A DNA stretch of 64,000 nt from contig NZ_JACCBI010000001.1 of the NCBI RefSeq assembly GCF_013407835.1, positions 1,736,001 to 1,800,000 on the forward strand. The letters run 5' to 3'. This DNA comes from Agromyces atrinae (GTDB lineage: Bacteria; Actinomycetota; Actinomycetes; Actinomycetales; Microbacteriaceae). The position numbers and the translations under genes are program-made. Position 1 is the first letter of the stretch. Each line of letters opens with the position of its first letter. The notes under the pieces were generated by a model that saw only the letters and a program-made list of their open reading frames with translations, was not told the DNA's origin and made no database searches. Of the stretch, positions 46,890 to 56,760 are shown piece by piece.

Positions 46890-46954
46890 CCGTCTCGGCG
46901 TCACGACACGCTAGCTATCGCCGTCATCGCCAGCGTGTCGTGACGCCGAGACGG
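46890..46954. terminator. Perfect 23-bp inverted repeat with 19-nt loop, downstream of the LacI gene
   Basis: Arms 46890-46912 and 46932-46954 are exact complements. Size and geometry (23-19-23, 65 nt) equal those of the element at 2457-2521 although the sequences differ. It lies 67 bp beyond the LacI-type stop and may end the araBDA-R transcript. No T-run. Confidence 0.6.
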
Positions 46955-47021
46955 AAGAGAGGCGCGACGCGAGTGACGATGGGCGCGCAGAAGACGCGGC
47001 GCCCTCAGCTGCGCGGCGCCC

Positions 47022-48086
47022 TCAGCTGCGCGGCGCCGCGGTGCTCGCGCGCTCGATGAGTTCGGGCACGCGGTCGACCCGCGTCGTGGCCGCCTGTCCG
47101 AGCACGTCGACGACGGTCGCCATGACGTCGCGGCCGAGCGCGTCGAAGTCCTGCCGCATCGTCGTGAGGGGAGGCGCGAAGTGCGCGGCCTCGGGGATGT
47201 CGTCGAAGCCGACGATGCTGACGTCGCCGGGCACCTGCACCCCGGCATCGCGGAACGCGTGCAGCACGCCGAGCGCCATCTGGTCGTTGCCGACGAACAC
47301 CGCCGTGGCCGCCGTGTCGTCGACGAGCGCGAGACCCGCGGCGTACCCGCCCGCAGCCAACCAGTCGCCCTCGATGGGCAGGATGACGGGAAGACCCGCC
47401 GCGAGGAGCGCATCGTTCCAGCCGCGGCGTCGCTCCGCGGCATCCATCGACTCGGCCGGTCCGACGACGTGCCGGATCTCGCGGTGCCCGAGCCCGATGA
47501 GGTGCTCGGTTGCGAGCCGCGCGCCCGCGTACTGGTCGATCGAGACGCGGTGCATGCCCGCGGCGTGCTCGGACGCGACCGTCACGAGCGGAACGCCGAC
47601 GTCGATGCCGCCGAGCACCTCGACGGCCTCGCGCTCACCCGCGATGAGCACGATCGCCTCGACGCGCTGCAGCACGAGACGGTGCGCCTCCTGCGTGAGC
47701 GTGTCGGCGTCGAGGTCGCGCATGCTCGCCTGGCTCACGGTGTAGCCCGCGCCGCGCGCCGCCTCGTTGAAGCCGAGCGCCGCGTTCGACGGGCCGTAGT
47801 CGGGGCGGCCGGCCTGCAGCAGGCCGATCGACCCCGAGCGCCGCTTCGCCATGGCGCGCGCGGCGGGCGACGGCGTGTAGTTCAGGTCGGCGATGGCCTT
47901 CTCGACGCGTTCCCGCGTCGATGCGCGCACGCCCGAGAGGTCGTTGAGCACGCGCGAGACCGTCTGGTGCGAGACCCCTGCGAGGCGCGCGACGTCGAAC
48001 ATCGTCGGCACGCCCGAAGGGCCAGGATCTGCCGAGGGCGCGACGGATGCCGCGAGGGTCTCGCCCGCGGCATCCGTCGTCGTCAT
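47022..48086 (-). CDS. LacI-family regulator, probable arabinose repressor
   Basis: 354 residues. The HTH MFDVARLAGVSHQTVSRVLN is preceded by a 28-residue extension. The periplasmic-binding-protein-like domain shows RSGSIGLLQAGRPDYGPSN, GHREIRHVVGPAESMDAAER and DVSIVGFDDIPEAAHFAPPL. It lies 24 bp downstream of araA, so it forms the last gene of the araB-araD-araA transcript, and it is the natural candidate to bind the TTAGCGCTAA sites before araB (inference). Confidence 0.88.
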   Translation of the reverse strand: MTTTDAAGETLAASVAPSADPGPSGVPTMFDVARLAGVSHQTVSRVLNDLSGVRASTRERVEKAIADLNYTPSPAARAMAKRRSGSIGLLQAGRPDYGPSNAALGFNEAARGAGYTVSQASMRDLDADTLTQEAHRLVLQRVEAIVLIAGEREAVEVLGGIDVGVPLVTVASEHAAGMHRVSIDQYAGARLATEHLIGLGHREIRHVVGPAESMDAAERRRGWNDALLAAGLPVILPIEGDWLAAGGYAAGLALVDDTAATAVFVGNDQMALGVLHAFRDAGVQVPGDVSIVGFDDIPEAAHFAPPLTTMRQDFDALGRDVMATVVDVLGQAATTRVDRVPELIERASTAAPRS

Positions 48087-48110
48087 ATCGGCAGCCTAGG
48101 GTCGCCGGGC

Positions 48111-49625
48111 CTAGAGGCCCTGCGCGAGACGGTAGTACGCCTGGTTCCAGCGCACCTCGCTCTGGAAGCCGCGGAGCGTCGTGTCGTTGTCGATCGTGAG
48201 CAGCTCGACCTTCGCGATGTCGGCGAAGTCGCGGAACACATCGATGTCGACGGCCGTCGTCATGACCGTGTGGTGCGCGGCACCCGCGGTGAGCCACGCG
48301 GCGGCCGAGACCTCGAACGAGGGCTCCGGCTTCCACACGGCGCGGCCGACGGGCAGCTTCGGCAGCTCGGGCGACTCGACGTTCTCGACGACGTTCGCCA
48401 CGAGGCGGAAGCGGTCGCGCATGTCGCTCATCGCGACGACGAGCGCGGGGCCGGGGTCGGCCGTGAAGACGAGGCGCACGGGGTCGTCCTTGCCGCCGAT
48501 GCCGAGCGGGTGGATCTCGAGGGTCGGCTTCTGGCTCGAGAGCGACGGCGAGACCTCGAGCATGTGAGCGCCGAGAATCTTCTCGTCACCGGGGACGAGG
48601 TCGTAGGTGTAGTCCTCCATGAGGCTCGCACCGCCGGGCAGGCCCGCACCCATGACGTTCGCGACGCGCACGAGGATGGCGGTCTTCCAGTCGCCCTCGG
48701 CGCCGAAGCCGTAGCCCTCGGCCATGAGGCGCTGCACCGCGAGACCCGGCAGCTGCTTGAGCGCGCCGAGGTCTTCGAAGCTCGTCGTGAACGCGCCGAA
48801 GCCGCCCTCTTCGAGGAACGAACGGAGGCCCAGCTCGATCGCGGCACCGTCGCGGAGCGACTGACGACGCTCGCCGCCCTCACGGAGCTCGGGGACGACG
48901 TCGTAGAGCTCGTCGTACTCGGCGACGAGCGCGTCGATCTCGGCTTCGGTCGCCGCGGCGACGGCGTCGGCGAGCTCGTTGACGCCCCACGTGTTGACCT
49001 GCACGCCGAACCGCAGCTCGGCCTCGGTCTTGTCGCCCTCGGTGACGGCGACGAAGCGCATGTTGTCGCCGAAGCGGGCGAGCTTGAGGGTGCGGGACGC
49101 GGCCCAGCCGGCGGCGGCGCGCTGCCACGTCGCGACCTGGCCCTGCACGACGGGGTTCGACACGTGGCCGACGACGGTCTTCCGCGAGACGCCGAGGCGG
49201 GTCTGGATGTAGCCGAACTCGCGGTCGCCGTGCGCGGCCTGGTTCAGGTTCATGAAGTCGAAGTCGATGTCGGCCCAGGGCAGTTCGACGTTCGCCTGCG
49301 TGTGCAGGTGCAGGAGCGGCTTCCGCAGCGCGTCGAGGCCGCCGATCCACATCTTCGCGGGGCTGAAGGTGTGCATCCAGGCGATGACGCCGATCACGTT
49401 GTCGGCCGCGTTGACCTCGAGCGCGAGGCGACGGATCGCGTCGGCGCTCTTGAGGACGGGCTTCCAGACGACCGTCACGGGCACGGCCGAGCCGAGCGTC
49501 TCGGCGATCGCCTGCGACTGCTCGGCGACCTGGCGGAGGGTCTCCTCGCCGTAGAGGTCCTGGCTGCCGGTGAGGAACCAGACCTCGTACGAGTCGAGCG
49601 TGGTGGAGAGCGGGGTGCGAGTCAT
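48111..49625 (-). CDS. araA: L-arabinose isomerase
   Basis: 504 residues from the ATG at 49625, preceded by AAGGACC. It converts L-arabinose to L-ribulose with Mn2+. Signatures include [20 protein letters not shown] at the start, [16 protein letters not shown], and [18 protein letters not shown] with [20 protein letters not shown] carrying metal ligands. It is third in araB-araD-araA. Confidence 0.96.
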   Translation of the reverse strand: MTRTPLSTTLDSYEVWFLTGSQDLYGEETLRQVAEQSQAIAETLGSAVPVTVVWKPVLKSADAIRRLALEVNAADNVIGVIAWMHTFSPAKMWIGGLDALRKPLLHLHTQANVELPWADIDFDFMNLNQAAHGDREFGYIQTRLGVSRKTVVGHVSNPVVQGQVATWQRAAAGWAASRTLKLARFGDNMRFVAVTEGDKTEAELRFGVQVNTWGVNELADAVAAATEAEIDALVAEYDELYDVVPELREGGERRQSLRDGAAIELGLRSFLEEGGFGAFTTSFEDLGALKQLPGLAVQRLMAEGYGFGAEGDWKTAILVRVANVMGAGLPGGASLMEDYTYDLVPGDEKILGAHMLEVSPSLSSQKPTLEIHPLGIGGKDDPVRLVFTADPGPALVVAMSDMRDRFRLVANVVENVESPELPKLPVGRAVWKPEPSFEVSAAAWLTAGAAHHTVMTTAVDIDVFRDFADIAKVELLTIDNDTTLRGFQSEVRWNQAYYRLAQGL

Positions 49626-49651
49626 TCTGTGGTCCTTAAGAGAGAGGGATG

Positions 49652-50353
49652 TCAGCGGCGGGCGTCGGACGACTGGCCGTAGACGTTCTGGTAGCGGTTG
49701 AAGAGGGAGTCGATCTTGTCCTGCGGGATCGGGATGAGCGGACCGGCCTCGCGGGCGATGTGCACCGTCCGCGCGACGTCCTCGACCATGACGGCGGCCT
49801 TCACGGCATCCTTCGCGTCGACGCCGATCGTGAACGGGCCGTGGTTCTGCATGAGCACGGCACGCGACCGGTGACCGGTCAACGTCTTCACGATGCCCTC
49901 GCCGATCGACTCGTCGCCGATGATCGCGAACGGACCGATCGGGATCGGGCCGCCGAACTCGTCGGCCATGCCCGTGATGACGCACGGGATCTCCTCGCCG
50001 CGCGCAGCCCATGCCACGGCGTACGTCGAGTGGGTGTGCACGACTCCGCCGACATCCGGCATGTTGCGGTAGACGTAGGCGTGCGCCGCGGTGTCGCTCG
50101 ACGGCGAACGCTCGCTGCCGAGCGAACCCGGAACGACGGCGCCGTCGAGGGTGCAGAGGATCATGTTGTCGGGGGCGAGGTCGTCGTAGCTCACGCCGCT
50201 CGGCTTGATGACGAAGAGGTCGGTGCCGGGCACGCGACCCGAGACGTTGCCGCCCGTCCAGATGACGAGACCGTAGCGGGTCAGTTCACCGTGGAGGCGT
50301 GCGACGTCCTCGCGCACCTTCTGGACGGCGGGATCGGAATCGTAGGCGCTCAT
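49652..50353 (-). CDS. araD: L-ribulose-5-phosphate 4-epimerase
   Basis: 233 residues. Class II aldolase/epimerase fold: [10 protein letters not shown] phosphate loop, [23 protein letters not shown], then zinc ligands His106 and His108 in HTHSTY and His171 in QNHGPF. It converts L-ribulose-5-phosphate to D-xylulose-5-phosphate. All key residues are present, in contrast with the paralogue at 56761-57564. It overlaps araB by ATGA. Confidence 0.96.
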   Translation of the reverse strand: MSAYDSDPAVQKVREDVARLHGELTRYGLVIWTGGNVSGRVPGTDLFVIKPSGVSYDDLAPDNMILCTLDGAVVPGSLGSERSPSSDTAAHAYVYRNMPDVGGVVHTHSTYAVAWAARGEEIPCVITGMADEFGGPIPIGPFAIIGDESIGEGIVKTLTGHRSRAVLMQNHGPFTIGVDAKDAVKAAVMVEDVARTVHIAREAGPLIPIPQDKIDSLFNRYQNVYGQSSDARR

Positions 50354-52116
50354 GCGCGGGTCTCCTTCTCAGACGGTGTCTCCTTCGACAGATGGGCTTC
50401 GCGCTTGAGCGCACGCAGACGCTTCATGGCGTCGTTCGCGCCGCGACCGAAGTAGTCGTGCAGCAGCGAGTACTCGGCGAAGAGACGGTCGTAGGCGAGC
50501 GCGGCCTCCTCGTTCGGCGTGTAGACGGCGCGGTCGAGCTTGCCCATGGCGTCGGCGGCGTGACGGATGTCGGGGTAGGCGCCCGCCGCGACGGCGGCGT
50601 GGATCGCGCTGCCGAGCGCCGGGCCCTGCTCGCTCGCGATCGTCGAGATGGGGAGGCGCAGCACGTCGGAGTAGCACTGCATGAGCTGCGGGTTCTTCAG
50701 CAGGCCGCCCGCGACGATGAACTCGGTCACGGGGACGCCCGCCTCGGCGAACGTCTCGACGATGACGCGCGTGCCGAACGCCGTCGACTCGAGGAGCGCG
50801 CGGTAAATCTCCTCCGTGCGCGTCGTCAGGGTCTCACCGACGATGACGCCCGAGAGCTCGTGGTCGACGAGAACCGAGCGGTTGCCCGAGTGCCAGTCGA
50901 GGGCGACGAGGCCGTGCGCGCCGACGGGCTCCTCGAACGCGAGGTTCGTCAGGTGCTGGTGGATGCTCGTGCCCGCGTCATCCGCCGCCTCGAAGTATCG
51001 GGCGGGAACCTGATTCTTGACGTACCAGGCGAAGATGTCGCCGACGCCCGACTGACCGGCCTCGTAGCCGTAGAGGCCCGCGACGATGCCGCCGTCGACG
51101 ACGCCGCACATGCCGGGCACCTCGGCGAGGTGGTCGTGGTTCATGACGTGGCACGTCGAGGTGCCCATGATGGCGACCATCTGGCCGGGCTGCGTCGCCT
51201 GCGCGGCGGGCGCCGTGACGTGCGCGTCGACGTTGCCGACCGCGACGGCGATGCCCTCGGGCAGGCCCGTCCAGGCGGCGGCTTCGGCGGTGAGCGTGCC
51301 GGCCGCAGCACCCAGTTCGCCGATCTCGTGCGCGACCTTGTCGTCGGCGAACGACGCGAAGTCGGGGTTGAGAGCGGCGAGGAAGTCGTGGCTCGGGTAC
51401 TGGCCGTCCTGGTAGATGCCCTTGTAGCCCGCGGTGCAGGCGTTCCGCACGTAGCGGCCCGAGAGCTGCCAGATGATCCAGTCGGCGGCCTCGACCCAGT
51501 GGTCCATGCGGTCGTAGAGCTCGCGGTCGTCTTCGAGGAGCTGCAGGCCCTTCGCGAACTCCCACTCGCTCGAGATGAGGCCGCCGTAGCGGTTGATCCA
51601 GGCCTCGCCGCGCTCGTGCGCGAGCTCGTTGATGCGGTCGGCGTGCGGCTGGGCCGAGTGGTGCTTCCAGAGCTTCACGTACGCGTGCGGGCGGTCGGCG
51701 AACTCGGGCAGCTCGTTGAGCGGGGTGCCGTCGGCGATGGTCGGAACCATCGTGCAGGCCGTGAAGTCGGTGCCGATGCCGATGACCTGCGACGGATCGA
51801 TGCCCGCCTTCTGCACGGCCTCGGGAACCGCGTGCTTCAGCACGTCGACGTAGTCCTGCGGAACCTGCAGCGCCCAGTCGGGAGGCAGCGGGGTATTGCG
51901 CCCGCCCGCCGTGAGCGTCGTGTCCATGACGGCGTGCGGGTAGTCGTAGACGGAGCTCGCGAGCTCGGCTCCGTCGGAGACCCGCACGACGACCGCGCGG
52001 CCCGAGAGTGTGCCGTAGTCGACACCGATCGTGTACTGGTCCCCTGCCGAGTGTGCGGGCGTGCCTGCGGGGCGGGTCTCGCCCGAGGTGCTCGCTGCGG
52101 GCGTGTTCTCTGCCAC
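50350..52116 (-). CDS. araB: Ribulokinase
   Basis: 588 residues starting at GTG with AAGGAG upstream. FGGY kinase: TIGVDYGTLSGRAVVVRVSD at the N-terminus and FIVAGGLLKNPQLMQCYSDV near the C-terminus. The specific AraB segment GIGTDFTACTMVP is present. It phosphorylates L-ribulose. First gene of the operon, with two TTAGCGCTAA operators just upstream. Confidence 0.95.
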   Translation of the reverse strand: MAENTPAASTSGETRPAGTPAHSAGDQYTIGVDYGTLSGRAVVVRVSDGAELASSVYDYPHAVMDTTLTAGGRNTPLPPDWALQVPQDYVDVLKHAVPEAVQKAGIDPSQVIGIGTDFTACTMVPTIADGTPLNELPEFADRPHAYVKLWKHHSAQPHADRINELAHERGEAWINRYGGLISSEWEFAKGLQLLEDDRELYDRMDHWVEAADWIIWQLSGRYVRNACTAGYKGIYQDGQYPSHDFLAALNPDFASFADDKVAHEIGELGAAAGTLTAEAAAWTGLPEGIAVAVGNVDAHVTAPAAQATQPGQMVAIMGTSTCHVMNHDHLAEVPGMCGVVDGGIVAGLYGYEAGQSGVGDIFAWYVKNQVPARYFEAADDAGTSIHQHLTNLAFEEPVGAHGLVALDWHSGNRSVLVDHELSGVIVGETLTTRTEEIYRALLESTAFGTRVIVETFAEAGVPVTEFIVAGGLLKNPQLMQCYSDVLRLPISTIASEQGPALGSAIHAAVAAGAYPDIRHAADAMGKLDRAVYTPNEEAALAYDRLFAEYSLLHDYFGRGANDAMKRLRALKREAHLSKETPSEKETRA

Positions 52117-52139
52117 GGATGACTCCTTCGTCGCTCGTT

Positions 52140-52174
52140 CGTTAGCGCTAACGAGAACTCATGTTAGCGCTAAC
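52140..52174. promoter_or_regulatory. Two LacI-type operators before araB
   Basis: CGTTAGCGCTAACG (52140-52153) is a perfect palindrome, and GTTAGCGCTAAC recurs at 52163-52174. Their centres are 22 bp apart, two helical turns, so repressor dimers would bind one face. The sites lie 24-58 bp before the araB start codon. The first LacI-type regulator (47022-48086) is the likely ligand. Confidence 0.78.
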
Positions 52175-52217
52175 GAGCACGAATTGCGAGAGGGGAAAGA
52201 GGTGCGCAGCAGCGACG

Positions 52218-52324
52218 CCGTGCACGGATGCTGCAATCCGGGCCCGCGCCCGCGTGTCGGAGGCCCCGAGCCGGCGTGTCACCCCAACCGCAGCATCCGT
52301 GACCACGCCCACCCCGTCATCCGC
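52218..52324. repeat. 107-bp direct repeat, copy A
   Basis: Near-identical to copy B at 52467-52574 (about seven differences, including one indel). It contains the 12-bp inverted repeat CACGGATGCTGC (52223-52234) and GCAGCATCCGTG (52290-52301). No coding potential is supported on either strand. Confidence 0.8.
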
Positions 52325-52466
52325 CCCCGCCGACTCTCCGTCTGGGCCGTCCCCACCCCCGCCCTCCTGCTCCGCGTCCGGATACGGAGAAATGACCGCA
52401 GCCCCGGCGCGGCGGATGACGCGAGCCGGCGTGTCGGCCCAGAACTCCTTATCCGCCGCAACGTCT

Positions 52467-52574
52467 CCGTACACGGATGCTGCAATCCGGGCCCGCGCCC
52501 GCGTGTCGGAGGCCCCGGGCCGGCGTGTCACCCGAATCCGCAGCGTCCGTGAACACGCCCACCGCGTCATCCGC
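52467..52574. repeat. 107-bp direct repeat, copy B
   Basis: Second copy, in the same orientation. The inner inverted repeat is kept as CACGGATGCTGC (52472-52483) and GCAGCGTCCGTG (52540-52551); the one change still allows a G-U pair in RNA. The 142 bp between copies repeat smaller pieces such as CCGGCGTGTC. Copies and spacer fill most of the 554-bp gap between araB and the sugar permease. Confidence 0.8.
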
Positions 52575-52614
52575 AGCAGGGGGAGGAGGACCCGGGGAGG
52601 GAGAGAAAAGCAGA

Positions 52615-52650
52615 AGCGGGGCCGGACGGAGGGACCCGTCCGACCCCGCT
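52615..52650 (-). terminator. Intrinsic terminator of the sugar ABC operon
   Basis: Arms AGCGGGGCCGGACGG and CCGTCCGACCCCGCT pair with one G-U around a 6-nt loop. Read on the minus strand it follows mmsB by about 20 bp and is trailed by TCTGCTTTTCTCTCC, a U-rich tail. Confidence 0.75.
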
Positions 52651-52670
52651 CACGCGAGAGACCGCGAGAC

Positions 52671-53915
52671 TCAGCGACCGCCCGAGCGACGCTTGTTGTA
52701 GACGTCGAAGGCGACCGCGAGGAGCAGCACGAGACCCTTGACGGCCTGCTGCCACTCGATTCCGATGCCCATGATCGACATACCGTTGTTCAGCACACCG
52801 ATGATAAGACCACCGATGATCGCGCCGCCGATCGTGCCGACGCCGCCCTGCACCGCGGCTCCACCGATGAACGCCGCCGAGATCGCCTCGAGCTCGAAGC
52901 CGTCACCGGCCTTCGGCCCCGCGAGGTTCAGTCGCGCGGTGAAGATGAGTCCGGCGAGTGCGGCGAGGAGGCCCATGTTGACGAAGAGCCAGAAGTCGAC
53001 CCGACGCGTCTTGATGCCCGACAGTTCGGCGGCGTGACGGTTGCCGCCGATCGCGTAGATGTGGCGGCCGAAGACCGTGCGGTTCATGACGATGCCGTAC
53101 ACGAGCACGAGCACCGCGAGGATGATGAGCGTGACGGGGATGCCCTTGTACGACGCGAGCGCGAAGGCGAAGAGGCCGATCGCACCGGCGACGAGCACGA
53201 GCTTCACGATGAACCAGATGATCGGCTCGGTGTCCTGACCGTACTTCTGACGTCCGCGGCGGGTGCGCACCTGCTGCACGATGAGCGCGATGACGGCGAT
53301 CACTCCGACGCCGAGCGTCAAGGGATCGAGTTCGAAATCACCGAACACATCCGAGAGGAAGCCGTTGCCGAGCGCACGGTACTCCGCCGGGAACGATCCG
53401 ATGTTCGAGTTACCGAGCACGACGAGCGCGAGACCGCGGAAGATCAGCATGCCCGCCAAGGTCACGATGAACGCGGGTATGCCGACATAGGCGATCCAGA
53501 AGCCCTGCCAGACGCCGACGAGGGCACCGATTCCGAGCGAGAGGATGACGGCGAGCCACCAGGGCATGCCCCAGTGCACGGCGAAGACGCCCGAACACGC
53601 TCCGACGAACGCCGCGACCGAGCCGACCGACAGGTCGATGTGGCCGGCGATGATGACCATCACCATGCCGATCGCGAGCACGAGGATGTACCCGTTCTGC
53701 ACGATGAGGTTCGAGATGTTCTGCGGGCGCAGAAGGATGCCGTTGGTGAGGATCGAGAAGAGCACCACGACCGCGATCAGCGCGATGAAGATGCCGTTCT
53801 TGCCGAGGTCGGCGAGGATGTGGCTCAGCCGCTCGGTGAACTTGTTCTCGATGGGGTTGACCGTGGCGCCGACCGCCGTCGAGTCAGTGGGTGGGGTGGA
53901 TGTGGGAGTGGACAT
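52671..53915 (-). CDS. mmsB: Multiple-sugar ABC transporter, permease
   Basis: 414 residues; ATG with AGGAG upstream. Branched BPD_transp_2 permease with about ten hydrophobic segments. VIIAGHIDLSVGSVAAFVGA is the signature of ribose/xylose-type permeases, and GAIIGGLIIGVLNNGMSIMG closes the protein. It forms the channel for the sugar delivered by the lipoprotein. Third of three transporter genes, 33 bp after the ATPase. Confidence 0.92.
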   Translation of the reverse strand: MSTPTSTPPTDSTAVGATVNPIENKFTERLSHILADLGKNGIFIALIAVVVLFSILTNGILLRPQNISNLIVQNGYILVLAIGMVMVIIAGHIDLSVGSVAAFVGACSGVFAVHWGMPWWLAVILSLGIGALVGVWQGFWIAYVGIPAFIVTLAGMLIFRGLALVVLGNSNIGSFPAEYRALGNGFLSDVFGDFELDPLTLGVGVIAVIALIVQQVRTRRGRQKYGQDTEPIIWFIVKLVLVAGAIGLFAFALASYKGIPVTLIILAVLVLVYGIVMNRTVFGRHIYAIGGNRHAAELSGIKTRRVDFWLFVNMGLLAALAGLIFTARLNLAGPKAGDGFELEAISAAFIGGAAVQGGVGTIGGAIIGGLIIGVLNNGMSIMGIGIEWQQAVKGLVLLLAVAFDVYNKRRSGGR

Positions 53916-53948
53916 GCTGTCTCCTGTGTCGTCGAGCTGCGCGCGGCG

Positions 53949-55478
53949 CTAGCGCGGCTTTTCCATGGTCATGAGCTTGAGGACGGTCTCGGGTGTCGCC
54001 TCACTGATGGGCAGTTCGCCGGTGATGCGTCCTTCGGAGATCGCGTACACGCGATCGGAGATGCCGAGCAGCTCGGGCAGTTCGGAGGAGATGACGATGA
54101 TGCCCTTCCCCTCGGCGGCGAGCCGGTTGATGATCGAGTAGATCTCGTACTTGGCGCCGACGTCGATGCCGCGCGTCGGCTCATCGAGGATCAGGACGTC
54201 GGGGTCGGAGTAGATCCACTTCGACAGGACGACCTTCTGCTGGTTGCCGCCCGAGAGCTTGCCCGTCTTCACGAGCACGTTGGGCGCCTTGATGTTCATC
54301 GACTTGCGGTACTCGTTGGCGACCTTGTACTCCTCGTTGTCGTGCACGAGGCCGAACTTCTCGAGCTTCTTGAGCGAGGCCATGGAGATGTTGCGCTTGA
54401 TGTCCTCGATGAGGTTCAAGCCGTAGGTCTTGCGGTCCTCGGTCGCGTAGGCGATGCCGTTTCGGATGGCCTCGGCGACGGATCGCGTCTTGATCTCCTG
54501 GCCGCGCTTGTACACGCGCCCCGAGATCTTCGACCCGTACGAGTGGCCGAACAGGCTCATCGCGAACTCGGTGCGCCCGGCGCCCATGAGGCCCGCGATG
54601 CCGACGATCTCGCCCGCTCGCACGTTGAGCGAGACGTTGTCGACGACGATGCGGCTCGTGTCCTGGGGGTGGTAGGCGGTCCAGTCCTCGACCCGCAGGA
54701 TCTCCTCGCCGATGTTCGACTCGTGATCCGGGTAGCGGTGCTCGAGGTCGCGGCCGACCATGTCCTTGATGATGCGGTCTTCCGTGACATCCGTCTTCTT
54801 GATCGTCTCGATGGTCTTGCCGTCACGGATGACGGTGACCGAGTCGGCGACCTTCTTGATCTCGTTCAGCTTGTGGCTGATGATGATCGACGTGATGCCC
54901 TGCTCCTTGAGGTGCAGGATGAGGTCGAGCAGGTGGTCGGAGTCTTCGTCGTTGAGCGCCGCGGTGGGCTCGTCGAGGATGAGGAGCTTGACGCGCTTCG
55001 AGAGCGCCTTCGCGATCTCGACGAGCTGCTGCTTGCCGACGCCGAGATCGAGGATCTTCGTCGTCGGATTGTCCTTCAGGCCGACGCGGGCGAGGAGTGT
55101 GCGCGCTTCGTGATTGGTCTTGTTCCAATCGATGAGGCCGCCGCGACCCTTCTGCTCGTTGTTGAGGAAGATGTTCTCGGCGATCGAGAGGTACGGGCTG
55201 AGCGCGAGCTCCTGGTGGATGATGACGATGCCCTTGGCCTCCGAGTCGGAGATGTCCTTGAACGCGACCGTCTCGTCTTCGAAGACGATGTCGCCGTCGT
55301 AGCTGCCGTGCGGGTAGACGCCCGACAGTACTTTCATGAGCGTCGACTTGCCGGCGCCGTTCTCCCCGCAGATCGCGTGGACTTCCCCGCGACCGACGGC
55401 GATCGTCACGTTGGCGAGCGCCTTCACTCCCGGGAACGTCTTCGTGATGCCGCGCATCTCGAGAATGTGGTTGGTCAT
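53949..55478 (-). CDS. mmsA: Multiple-sugar ABC transporter, double ATPase
   Basis: 509 residues from the ATG at 55478 with AGGAGGCACG before it; the open frame beyond crosses the operon hairpin. Two fused nucleotide-binding domains. First: Walker [20 protein letters not shown]. Second, with degenerate A site: [16 protein letters not shown], signature [15 protein letters not shown] and Walker [12 protein letters not shown]. This double-cassette form serves ribose, xylose and multiple-sugar importers. It drives uptake of monosaccharide, probably L-arabinose in this context. Confidence 0.93.
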   Translation of the reverse strand: MTNHILEMRGITKTFPGVKALANVTIAVGRGEVHAICGENGAGKSTLMKVLSGVYPHGSYDGDIVFEDETVAFKDISDSEAKGIVIIHQELALSPYLSIAENIFLNNEQKGRGGLIDWNKTNHEARTLLARVGLKDNPTTKILDLGVGKQQLVEIAKALSKRVKLLILDEPTAALNDEDSDHLLDLILHLKEQGITSIIISHKLNEIKKVADSVTVIRDGKTIETIKKTDVTEDRIIKDMVGRDLEHRYPDHESNIGEEILRVEDWTAYHPQDTSRIVVDNVSLNVRAGEIVGIAGLMGAGRTEFAMSLFGHSYGSKISGRVYKRGQEIKTRSVAEAIRNGIAYATEDRKTYGLNLIEDIKRNISMASLKKLEKFGLVHDNEEYKVANEYRKSMNIKAPNVLVKTGKLSGGNQQKVVLSKWIYSDPDVLILDEPTRGIDVGAKYEIYSIINRLAAEGKGIIVISSELPELLGISDRVYAISEGRITGELPISEATPETVLKLMTMEKPR

Positions 55479-55502
55479 CGTGCCTCCTGCTTCTCTCGGG
55501 TG

Positions 55503-55536
55503 AACCGGCCGGGCGACGATCGTCGCCCGGCCGGTT
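55503..55536. terminator. 34-bp perfect palindrome inside the transporter operon
   Basis: The 17-nt arms are exact complements with no loop bases (AACCGGCCGGGCGACGA and its complement). It lies between the binding-protein stop and the ATPase ribosome-binding site. In sugar ABC operons such hairpins stabilise the upstream mRNA and lower downstream expression, so that the lipoprotein is made in excess. It could also terminate part of the transcripts. Confidence 0.7.
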
Positions 55537-55549
55537 CGCACCTGCTTCG

Positions 55550-56680
55550 TTAGCCGCTGATCTCGGCTTCGGTCCAGTAGCCGCTGTCGACGAGGACTTC
55601 GGTGATGTTGTCCTTGACGACGATCTGCGACTCGAGGAGGTACGACGGGACGACCTTCACTCCGTTGTCGTAGTCGGTGGTGTTGTTGACCTCGGGCTCC
55701 TCGCCGTTCAGCAGTGCCGTGGCCATCGCGACGGCGACCTCGGCGAGCTTGCGGGTGTCCTTGAAGATCGTCGCGTACTGCTCGCCCGCGTTGATCGCCT
55801 TGACGGAGTCGAGCTCGGCGTCCTGACCGGAGATGATCGGCCATTCGGCGCCGACCGTGTAGCCGGCACCCTCGAGGGCCGAGATGATGCCGCGCGAGAT
55901 GCCGTCGTAGGGCGAGAGCACCGCGTTGACCTGCGAGCCGTCGGAGTAGTTCGCCGTGAGGAGGTCCTCCATGCGGCTCTGAGCGGTCTCACCGTCCCAG
56001 CGGAGCGTGGCGACCTGCTCGATCGACGTCTGACCCGACTTCACGACGAGCGTTCCGTCGTCGATGAGCGGCTGGAGGACGTCCATCGCACCGTCGAAGA
56101 AGAAGAACGCGTTGTTGTCATCGAGCGAACCGGCGAAGAGCTCGATGTTGAACGGACCGGCGGGGGCTCCGTCGATCGGCGTTCCGTCGAGCTCGGCGAG
56201 GCCGAGTCCGTTGAGGACCGACCATGCCTGCTGCTGGCCGACCTTGAAGTTGTCGAACGACGCGTAGTAGTCGACGTTCTCCGAGTCGCGGATGAGGCGG
56301 TCGTAGGCGATGACCGGGATGTCGGCATCGGCGGCGTCCTGCAGCACCTGCGAGAGCGTGGTGCCGTCGATCGACGCGATGATGAGCGCCTCGGCGCCCT
56401 TCGTGATCATGTTCTCGATCTGCGAGACCTGGGTGGGGATGTCGTCCTCTGCGTACTGGAGGTCGACGGTGAAGCCCTGCTCCTCGAGCTGCTCCTTGAC
56501 GGCGTTGCCGTCCTGGATCCAGCGCTCCGAGCTCTTCGTCGGCATCGCGACGCCGATGAGTCCGCCGTCTCCGCCGCCGTCGCCGCCGGTGTCTCCACCG
56601 CCTCCGCTGGAACACGCGGCGAGGGCGAGCATCGCACCCGCCGTCATGGTGGCGAGGATGACCTTCTTCATCTTCTTCAC
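55550..56680 (-). CDS. chvE: ChvE-type sugar-binding lipoprotein
   Basis: 376 residues from the GTG at 56680 with AAAGGA upstream; an ATG 9 bp later is possible. Lipoprotein signal ending LALAACSS, followed by a Gly/Asp-rich linker. The periplasmic-binding fold shows [64 protein letters not shown] and [20 protein letters not shown]. These are hallmarks of ChvE-type proteins that bind galactose, arabinose or other aldoses. Second gene of the operon, between the AraD paralogue and the ATPase. Confidence 0.92.
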   Translation of the reverse strand: MKKMKKVILATMTAGAMLALAACSSGGGGDTGGDGGGDGGLIGVAMPTKSSERWIQDGNAVKEQLEEQGFTVDLQYAEDDIPTQVSQIENMITKGAEALIIASIDGTTLSQVLQDAADADIPVIAYDRLIRDSENVDYYASFDNFKVGQQQAWSVLNGLGLAELDGTPIDGAPAGPFNIELFAGSLDDNNAFFFFDGAMDVLQPLIDDGTLVVKSGQTSIEQVATLRWDGETAQSRMEDLLTANYSDGSQVNAVLSPYDGISRGIISALEGAGYTVGAEWPIISGQDAELDSVKAINAGEQYATIFKDTRKLAEVAVAMATALLNGEEPEVNNTTDYDNGVKVVPSYLLESQIVVKDNITEVLVDSGYWTEAEISG

Positions 56681-56760
56681 GGTTTTTCCTTTCACTGTGT
56701 CCGTCATGGACGCCTTGGTTGTCGCGTCGGGTCCGTCGTCATCGACGACGACGTCACCCG

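Larger units (their letters stand above)
46497..47021. other. Regulatory intergenic region between nrdH and the LacI gene
   Basis: These 525 bp hold no supported gene. From the nrdH side they carry the nrdH leader, the NrdR-like boxes, two DnaA boxes, and then the long stem-loop at 46890-46954 near the end of the LacI-type gene. Part of the stretch is clearly less GC-rich than its surroundings. Confidence 0.6.

Noticed and set aside
46890..46954. Inverted repeats as ends of an insertion sequence
   Set aside because: The arms are only 19 nt apart and there is no transposase gene or target duplication; a stem-loop explains them.
52161..55553. Open frame of about 1130 codons on the plus strand over the sugar ABC operon
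   Set aside because: It is antisense to clear permease and ATPase genes, with low-complexity acidic/arginine composition and no domain.
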